Origin: a virus
DNA length: 33,393 bases
Direction: 5' to 3' (one strand)
Virus record (IMG/VR): IMGVR_UViG_3300036668_000346
Span: 1 to 33,393 of that record
This document shows, piece by piece, positions 28,424 through 33,393 of the stretch. The notes under the pieces are model-generated. The model was not told the origin of the DNA. It saw nothing but the letters and a program-made list of their open reading frames with translations, and made no database searches. The stretch's first letter is position 1, and the number at the start of each line of letters is the position of its first letter. Made by a program: the position numbers and the translations under genes.

Positions 28424-29055
28424 AAATTATTGCCCCAATACCTTTTCTCTAAGTTTTTCCTTGCTTCAACCGCTTCCCCCAGAGATGAATAAAAAGGGGA
28501 GTAACAGCGCTTGCTATTGTTGGTTATGTTTGCTATCCATTTGTTTTCTTTAGCAAGATAGGATACCCCTTTGTGCCCTGTTTTGTTAGGTCGATCTCTC
28601 CTGTTGACTGCCTGAACATGGTAAGATGCCCAACGGCAGTTCTCCTTTGTGTAGCCTTTGTTATTATCAATCCTGTCAAGGGTTTCTTCTCCTACTGGCT
28701 CACCCATAGCTACCTCAAAGTTGACATACTCAAGCCATTCCTCGCAAACAGTAATCCCTCGTGCCCCATAACGAAAGTAGTCTTTGTCCTCTGTATTACG
28801 GCACCGTCGTATCATTGCTCGCCAAGTATTGTAGGAGGACTTATAGCAGCCCCCATGTCTGATAATAGTTTCTTTATGTAAACAACCACAAGATTTTGTT
28901 CGCCCTGTAGCTAATTGTCCAGAAGTTACTACTGTTTTTTTACCGCACTCACACGCACATTCCCATAAACGTTTTTTGCTCTTTCCAACGCCCGCATCCG
29001 CAGTAACAAATAGTCTACCGTAAGTTAACCCTATCCTATTTATAAACTTACCCAT
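28420..29055 (-). CDS. HNH homing endonuclease with AP2 domain
   Basis: A 211-residue protein. It begins with a NUMOD-like start (MGKFINRIGLTYGRLFVTAD) and a zinc-binding type stretch with four Cys (WECACECG and SCGCLH). The HNH core contains RHGGCYKSSYNTWRAMIRRC, then EETLDRIDNNKGYTKENCRW. The C-terminal TGHKGVSYLAKENKWIANIT and the rest form an AP2-type DNA-binding domain. Such genes are selfish and move into sites without them. It lies between two tail genes, with nine bases upstream and an ATGA overlap downstream, and it is AT-richer than its neighbours. No intron remnant is visible. Confidence 0.9.
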   Translation of the reverse strand: MGKFINRIGLTYGRLFVTADAGVGKSKKRLWECACECGKKTVVTSGQLATGRTKSCGCLHKETIIRHGGCYKSSYNTWRAMIRRCRNTEDKDYFRYGARGITVCEEWLEYVNFEVAMGEPVGEETLDRIDNNKGYTKENCRWASYHVQAVNRRDRPNKTGHKGVSYLAKENKWIANITNNSKRCYSPFYSSLGEAVEARKNLEKRYWGNNL

Positions 29056-29064
29056 GATTATTTT

Positions 29065-30930
29065 TCACCTCGCGCCGTCCGGTTGAGCATCTATTCTTAA
29101 CGTACCAAAGCGCCAGTTGGTGTTAATATCCGTGCTTTCAATAGTAAGCTGAATCTGTCTGCCTCGAGCCCTTGTATCCACCTTCTGTGTGGTAGGCGTG
29201 ATGACATACGGGTCAAGAGAGCTTGGGCTTGCTGTGGCTTGTGGGTAAGGGCGAAGCAACAATCGTACAGTCAGATTACCAATTTGGTTCTTGAAATCTG
29301 GAATAAAGCGTTTCATAAACAGCATACTGTCGCCTTCTCCCAAGTCAAAATAACCTGAGACAACGTAAGCGTAGATAGGCTCGCCGTTGGCATCAAAACC
29401 GTCTTCTTGGTTATATACAATACTACGACCTGCCGTCAAACCTTGGATCGTGGACAGCGTTGCTTCGTTACTGTTCTCTAAATACTGAGTAGCAATAGGC
29501 TTACGGTAAGTTCCAATATCTGTCCAAGAAGTGCGTGGCATTGAGCCTGTTGACCAGACGTTTTCTAGGTAGTTATACGTCACGTAGCGATCGTTGTAGT
29601 CAGAGGTAAAGGAGGAATACCACCATGTCACTTCATTAAATTGTGAATTAACCCCTGCATGTAACTTAATTCCCTGCACTTGATTTAAGTCTTTGAACAC
29701 ATAGTCTTGTACTGTACATGCCATCTTTTTAACCGTACCGTCAAACATATAGAACGCTTCAGGGCCCATCCAAAAGGCAATGCCGTTCACGTCCACCGCT
29801 GCGTGAGAGCCAATACATCCGCAATTTGCACCCAACTGTTGGAAGCCAAACACAAAAGGTGGCCCCACATATTGCATGGCATGAAGAGATGTATCGGTGA
29901 AAATCAATATCTGACCACGAGAACGTACGGCTGAAATAATGGTACTGCCATCCGTTAACCGCTGACCACCAGCCGTATTGGTCGCAGACTCAACAAACTC
30001 ATTAATATTTTCTTGGTCAGAAAACCTAACAAACATCGGATCTATTGTAGCGGGAACACCAAGGGTAGACTCCGTGCCAAAACAAATCAAGTGACGATCA
30101 GGCGTGGACACTAGCGCGAATTTGCTTTTCGTGGGAGCCCCTGCAATTGCTGTGACTCGAGTTTGTAATCCCAAAGAAGTATCATATAAGTAGATACCTC
30201 CATCTAAAACCTGACAGATTACATCTTCTCCGTATGCATCTAACTGCCAAATTCTAGGTTTTATATTGATAGAGGCGCTTGCATCGCGAGGCGTACCCCA
30301 AGTATTAGTTCCCCAAGTACCTACGCCCCAACCAAAGTCCACATAACCGATAGGCGCGCCTATGTTAATCTGATAAGTAGCAATCGTTGCCACTCCGCCA
30401 TTTCCTGTGTCAGATGCATTTGCAATGATAGGAGAGGTGATCTCATATGTAGTGGCGCTCTTCACTAACGTAATCTCATACTCTTGGTTTAAAACAGGAG
30501 CGGTAATTACCCCACCAAGCGACACGGCGTCACTAAAGGTAACAAAATCCCCCGTAATTGCCTCATGCGCTATTTGGGTAACGGTCAAGATCCGCGAACC
30601 GTTGACCGCAGAAAATGTTGCGTCACCCGCGGCTGACGTAGCGCGGATCGGGGTTATATCTGCCCAAGTTCCACTTTTGAAAACGTAGAGCTTTCGATTG
30701 GTTCCAATCATCAGGCTGGCTATACCATCAAGCGCATTCCATGTAAAAGCGTCTGTAGCAAGACCAATAAGGTTCACAGGGGTTTGTTCAAAGTCTTTCC
30801 ATCCCCCTATTTTCTCAGGTAAACCGTAACGAAAGCGTACATAATCTCCATCCGTCCACCCGCCTTCAGCACCGTATTCAGTGTTTTGCTTGTCAATTCC
30901 AGGCTGTAATGCTAGACGGATATACGGCAT
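29065..30930 (-). CDS. P22 gp10-like tail/stabilisation protein
   Basis: A 621-residue, mostly beta protein. The N-terminus MPYIRLALQPGIDKQNTEYG and then DGDYVRFRYGLPEKIGGWKD is characteristic of a large group of podovirus tail proteins related to the P22 packaged-DNA stabilisation protein gp10. Repeated WGTxxWGT, YGEDVICQVLDGGIYLYD, FTDTSLHAMQYVGPP and AFWMGPEAFYMFDGTVKKM indicate a beta-propeller. In P22-type phages gp10 plugs the portal and joins the needle. No homologue of the needle is recognised. The assignment to the gp10 group is by pattern, so a different tail hub role is possible. Confidence 0.7.
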   Translation of the reverse strand: MPYIRLALQPGIDKQNTEYGAEGGWTDGDYVRFRYGLPEKIGGWKDFEQTPVNLIGLATDAFTWNALDGIASLMIGTNRKLYVFKSGTWADITPIRATSAAGDATFSAVNGSRILTVTQIAHEAITGDFVTFSDAVSLGGVITAPVLNQEYEITLVKSATTYEITSPIIANASDTGNGGVATIATYQINIGAPIGYVDFGWGVGTWGTNTWGTPRDASASINIKPRIWQLDAYGEDVICQVLDGGIYLYDTSLGLQTRVTAIAGAPTKSKFALVSTPDRHLICFGTESTLGVPATIDPMFVRFSDQENINEFVESATNTAGGQRLTDGSTIISAVRSRGQILIFTDTSLHAMQYVGPPFVFGFQQLGANCGCIGSHAAVDVNGIAFWMGPEAFYMFDGTVKKMACTVQDYVFKDLNQVQGIKLHAGVNSQFNEVTWWYSSFTSDYNDRYVTYNYLENVWSTGSMPRTSWTDIGTYRKPIATQYLENSNEATLSTIQGLTAGRSIVYNQEDGFDANGEPIYAYVVSGYFDLGEGDSMLFMKRFIPDFKNQIGNLTVRLLLRPYPQATASPSSLDPYVITPTTQKVDTRARGRQIQLTIESTDINTNWRFGTLRIDAQPDGAR

Positions 30931-30951
30931 ATTATGACCTTATTTTGACAT

Positions 30952-31575
30952 TCATTTTAGCCCATCTTGACTAAAATAGTCCATTAACTTAGCATACTTG
31001 GTCTGGCGATCATCAAGCCCGTGGATACCACCATTAATGCGTTTTGTCATGCCCACCACATCTTGGTTATCAGCGAGCGCGTTTAATCGATTTACGTTCC
31101 AAAACCATCCTGCTGACTCTGCTGAATACTTAGGTTGTTCCAGCATTTCAGGGCTTTCTACCGCGTCGTTTTTGCAAGCATTGCCGTAAGCTACGTAGTT
31201 ATTCTTGCCAGTAAGCTGAATCAAGCCCCGCCCTATGTATTTCCAACCATCCCCAGAAGCCTCCTCACCATTGCCCATACGGTTAGCATAAGCGCGGTTC
31301 GCGATCCGCTCTGGGTTTCTCGCGTACCGTTGTGCTATTTCAAGAGTAGGAAAGTGCTTAGGCCACACCCGCATCAGACTTGCTACAGAGTAGTTCAAGT
31401 TCTCTTTAACAAACTTAAAGCCTCCAGATTCATGAGCCACTTGGCTTAAAAACCCTGCAATCCTAAACGGATCGTTGATCTCGAACCGCTCACAGGTTTC
31501 ATCTAGTGCATCTGCCCAAGTGTCAGCAAGTTCAGCGGTTGTAATTACGCGCAGTAGTTCTGGGGTGATTAACAT
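30952..31575 (-). CDS. Endolysin, glycoside hydrolase family 19
   Basis: A 207-residue lysozyme of the chitinase-like GH19 type. AHESGGFKFVKENLNYS (47-63) contains the catalytic Glu49; GNGEEASGDGWKYIGRGLIQ (101-120) holds the second acidic position (E104 or E105) and the conserved GRGxxQLTGxxNY. No signal peptide or binding domain is seen, so export depends on the holin. It is the last gene of the lysis cassette: its ATG overlaps the Rz1 stop by one base (TGATG). Confidence 0.9.
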   Translation of the reverse strand: MLITPELLRVITTAELADTWADALDETCERFEINDPFRIAGFLSQVAHESGGFKFVKENLNYSVASLMRVWPKHFPTLEIAQRYARNPERIANRAYANRMGNGEEASGDGWKYIGRGLIQLTGKNNYVAYGNACKNDAVESPEMLEQPKYSAESAGWFWNVNRLNALADNQDVVGMTKRINGGIHGLDDRQTKYAKLMDYFSQDGLK

Positions 31576-31847
31576 CAGTTATCGGCTCGCGGGCCACGCA
31601 GCGTGGCAGGTTCGGGAATCAACGGCGTGTTGGTCAGCCTCTTTTGCCACTTCTGTAAGTCTTGTTGCACACTGCTCGAATACGATTGAGAGGGCTGTGG
31701 CGCGGTTACGGGTGGAGGCGCAGGTAGCACGGGCGATGGAGGTACTATCGGCAAGCTCGAGGCGCAACCGCTCAAGCTCAGTACGAGCAAGATTGGCAGC
31801 ATCAGCGTTTTCTTGAGCGATAGCGTTTGCAACGTTGAGTGCATCAT
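31575..31847 (-). CDS. Rz1-like outer-membrane spanin lipoprotein
   Basis: A 90-residue lipoprotein. The signal peptide ends in the lipobox SLSGC (Cys28), with Ser following, which favours outer-membrane sorting. The mature part is Pro-rich (IVPPSPVLPAPPPVTAPQPS), a hallmark of Rz1, and then helical. The whole gene apart from its last four bases lies inside Rz in another frame, as in lambda. AAGG stands six bases before the ATG. Together with Rz it fuses the two membranes in the last step of lysis. Confidence 0.85.
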   Translation of the reverse strand: MMHSTLQTLSLKKTLMLPILLVLSLSGCASSLPIVPPSPVLPAPPPVTAPQPSQSYSSSVQQDLQKWQKRLTNTPLIPEPATLRGPRADN

Positions 31848-32037
31848 CCTTTACCTTTTGAAGTCTTGCTGATTCTGTTAGAGCCTCTTTGCTCGCTTGC
31901 ACTAAGGCTTGGCTTTGCTCTGCCATCAAGCGGTCAATCTTTGCGTTCAGTCTCCATCCGTTTGCGCTCCATCCTGTGGCTATTCCAATTACCAGACTTG
32001 CTACGGTGGCTATAACGGTTGTTTTTAGGTTGAACAC
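31579..32037 (-). CDS. Rz-like inner-membrane spanin
   Basis: A 152-residue protein. Residues 6-24 (TTVIATVASLVIGIATGWS) form an N-terminal membrane anchor; residues 30-105 are a long coiled coil (IDRLMAEQSQALVQASKEAL and onward) in the periplasm, followed by a Cys-containing end with four Cys in total. The start is GTG at 32037 with AAGGAG six bases upstream. The first 104 bases overlap the holin-like gene, and the second half contains Rz1. Size and topology fit i-spanins. Confidence 0.85.
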   Translation of the reverse strand: MFNLKTTVIATVASLVIGIATGWSANGWRLNAKIDRLMAEQSQALVQASKEALTESARLQKVKDDALNVANAIAQENADAANLARTELERLRLELADSTSIARATCASTRNRATALSIVFEQCATRLTEVAKEADQHAVDSRTCHAAWPASR

Positions 32038-32239
32038 TTACAACTCCTTTGGTATCCTCGTATGTTGCCGCACCAATATAGGTCATCACAACGCCCATCA
32101 CGAACCCGTAAAAAGGTAGTGCAATCTGGCCCAAAACATCAGACTCGGTGGAGAGAATAAGCAACGGGAAGGCTACCCCAGACAACAAAGTTATCCATGC
32201 CATCTTGCGCCTATTCTTCCAGCGGTCTATCTCGCTCAC
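31934..32239 (-). CDS. Holin-like protein with two membrane segments
   Basis: A 101-residue protein. After a charged start (SEIDRWKNRRK) come two hydrophobic segments, MAWITLLSGVAFPLLILS (about 13-30) and IALPFYGFVMGVVMTYIGAA (about 39-58), then a very basic tail (HRSKSGNWNSHRMERKRMET). Short size, two helices, a basic tail and position before the spanins fit a class II holin. The start is GTG at 32239 without a strong ribosome-binding site; a 12-codon ORF (ATG at 32274) ends in GTGA over this start and could bring ribosomes. The last 34 codons lie inside Rz. Confidence 0.65.
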   Translation of the reverse strand: MSEIDRWKNRRKMAWITLLSGVAFPLLILSTESDVLGQIALPFYGFVMGVVMTYIGAATYEDTKGVVSVQPKNNRYSHRSKSGNWNSHRMERKRMETERKD

Positions 32240-32278
32240 TGCACGGCCTGAATAATAGCAACCTCCGAGATCATTTAT

Positions 32279-32602
32279 TTAACTGACCCAAGGTAATGGC
32301 GTGCTTTGTGGGGTAACAGGAGGAGTAATAATTGAGTTAATTTGACCTTGTACGCAAGCTTCTGCGTTAATTGTTACGTTTGGCTCAGCCTGCACCCAGC
32401 CCAGCACAATTTCTTCTGTCAAATCTGCATATAATATAAACCCAACGCTCTCTGCATTTTGAGAAAAGCTAGATGTATTTTCAATTGACGCCGTAACATC
32501 ACCATCTACGCCTGAGCATACCCAGTTTACACTTACAACATAATCGGGTTCAATGTTACTCATTGTTCGCATATTCGTTACTGACCATGTAAATGTAGTC
32601 AT
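32279..32602 (-). CDS. DUF7936-like phage protein
   Basis: A 107-residue protein: MTTFTWSVTNMRTMSNIEPD, then VVSVNWVCSGVDGDVTASIE and a helix-strand end EEIVLGWVQAEPNVTINAEA with a Pro-rich tail (PPVTPQSTPLPWVS). The pattern TFTWSV, VxxVxWxxxGxDG, YADLTxxxVxGWVQ, INPPVxPxxxPLPW is the one I connect with DUF7936, commonly placed beside tail fibres and lysis genes in phages of Gram-negative bacteria. AAAGGA precedes the ATG. It may be a fibre accessory protein; the exact role is not known. Confidence 0.7.
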   Translation of the reverse strand: MTTFTWSVTNMRTMSNIEPDYVVSVNWVCSGVDGDVTASIENTSSFSQNAESVGFILYADLTEEIVLGWVQAEPNVTINAEACVQGQINSIITPPVTPQSTPLPWVS

Positions 32603-32613
32603 TTTTATTTCCT

Positions 32614-33393
32614 TTAGGGGTGAGTTAAAACATAAGCGTCAAATTTTGCATTCAATTCCTGCAAGGCTTTTACTAAAACAGGAATCATGTGCGAATCAAC
32701 CATACGCAGTTTGTCTGCGTCTTCGTTATCTACAATGACAGGGTTAGCACCCTCAAGCGCCAGCACGTCTTGGGCTTTAAAGCCGTAGCGCACCCCGCCG
32801 TTGGTTTCTTCAGAGTCCCGTGCGGTACGGAACTGATACGCCGTAGGTTGCAACGCTTTGACAAACTCAAGGCCGTGCGGTACAGGTGCAAAGTTAGTCT
32901 TGTCCCGCGCATCGGACACCACTGTCCAAGCTACTTGGATGTAGGCATTGGTAACTCCAGTCGAACCCATGCAAAAACGATCGTTTTCGGTTGTTGGGCT
33001 AAAGACTGGGGCGTTGATACCTCCGGAATTATACGGATTGATTGCTGTGTTTCCGCTACCTGTGCCGTTGCTGTAGAGTGCGCCCCGCCCGATGGCTGTG
33101 TTGTAGCTACCTGTGCCGTTGGAGTAGAGTGCGAAAGACCCGATGGCTGTGTTGAAGTTGCCGTTGTTGTTGAAGAGTGCGCTCACCCCGCTGGCGGTGT
33201 TGTCGTTGCCTGTGGTGTTGCGCTGGAGTGCGCTCACCCCGCTGACTGTGTTGTAGCTACCTGTGATGTTGTCGCGGAGTGCGCTCACCCCGCTGGCTGT
33301 GTTTTGAGTGCCCGTGGTGTTGCTGTAGTTTGCGTTCTGCCCGCTGGCTGTGTTGTAGAAGCCAGTGGTGTTGCGCTGGAGTGCGCCAAACCC
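32614..33393 (-). CDS. Tail fibre with S74 chaperone domain (5' end outside the window)
   Basis: Open without stop from the window edge to 32614: 259 residues visible, start not seen. The visible N-terminal part (residues 8-121) consists of 17-residue repeats (NTTGxxNTASGVSALxx), likely a trimeric beta-solenoid. Then comes a short linker and the C-terminal peptidase S74 intramolecular chaperone: VVSDARDKTNFAPVPHGLEF, QPTAYQF, GGVRYGFKAQDVLAL and a final helix MIPVLVKALQELNAKF. S74 domains fold the fibre and then cut themselves off, with the Ser of SDxRxK as nucleophile. It is probably the receptor-binding fibre. Confidence 0.9.
   Translation of the reverse strand, partial: GFGALQRNTTGFYNTASGQNANYSNTTGTQNTASGVSALRDNITGSYNTVSGVSALQRNTTGNDNTASGVSALFNNNGNFNTAIGSFALYSNGTGSYNTAIGRGALYSNGTGSGNTAINPYNSGGINAPVFSPTTENDRFCMGSTGVTNAYIQVAWTVVSDARDKTNFAPVPHGLEFVKALQPTAYQFRTARDSEETNGGVRYGFKAQDVLALEGANPVIVDNEDADKLRMVDSHMIPVLVKALQELNAKFDAYVLTHP
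33031..33393 (-). repeat. Tandem 51-bp repeats in the tail fibre gene
   Basis: Seven consecutive units code for NxTGxxNTAxGxxALxx; most are 17 residues (51 bp), one is 16. Units at 33168-33372 are the most similar (GTGAGCGCACTC recurs on the minus strand at the same place). The array continues beyond the window. Confidence 0.8.

Noticed and set aside
1-33393. tRNA genes, CRISPR arrays, insertion sequences, diversity-generating retroelements, integrase or attachment sites
   Set aside because: I looked for cloverleaf-like stretches, spaced repeats, reverse transcriptase and recombinase motifs and saw none; the only regular repeats are protein-coding.

Overview
The window is part of a tailed double-stranded DNA phage genome (Caudoviricetes). 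The short non-contractile type is likely, because a P22 gp10-like tail protein and several large internal-virion-type proteins are present and no sheath gene is seen. A two-component spanin pair (Rz and the lipoprotein Rz1) points to a Gram-negative host. The replication genes and virion proteins look like those of uncultured aquatic phages. No rRNA, tRNA, CRISPR array, integrase or repressor is visible, and terminase, portal and major capsid genes are missing, so they should lie outside the window.

Layout: almost everything is read leftwards (minus strand). Positions 44-5184 hold about 20 small, tightly packed early genes, many joined by ATGA overlaps. They include several candidate DNA-binding proteins and four related gene pairs. 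A promoter (TATAAT at 5218-5223) and a hairpin terminator (5261-5291) separate them from the replication module at 5311-12230: family A DNA polymerase, UvrD-like helicase, archaeo-eukaryotic-type primase, and a probable single-strand-binding protein with a terminator behind it. The only rightward genes are a SNF2-type helicase and a PD-(D/E)XK nuclease (12310-14465), which diverge from the replication operon at a compact regulatory region.

From 33393 down to 14466 runs the late operon, read leftwards: tail fibre with S74 chaperone (5' end outside the window), a DUF7936-like protein, a lysis cassette with nested genes (holin-like, Rz, Rz1, GH19 endolysin), the gp10-like tail protein, an inserted HNH-AP2 homing endonuclease, fibre and virion proteins, then five large low-complexity or internal virion proteins and a small basic protein. 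The late operon meets the nuclease gene stop-to-stop with no space between.

Most notable points: the helicase P-loop is split by a 7-base insertion whose removal restores GPPGSGKT and a 508-residue protein; a 91-residue gene appears to start at ATT behind a strong Shine-Dalgarno and has a second copy of the same length 6 kb away; the polymerase carries Leu at the position equivalent to E. coli Phe762; the lysis genes are nested in overlapping frames; the start region of a 683-residue virion protein can fold to hide its ribosome-binding site; and a short aromatic/Met-x-x-Gly-Gly motif recurs in three of the late virion proteins.
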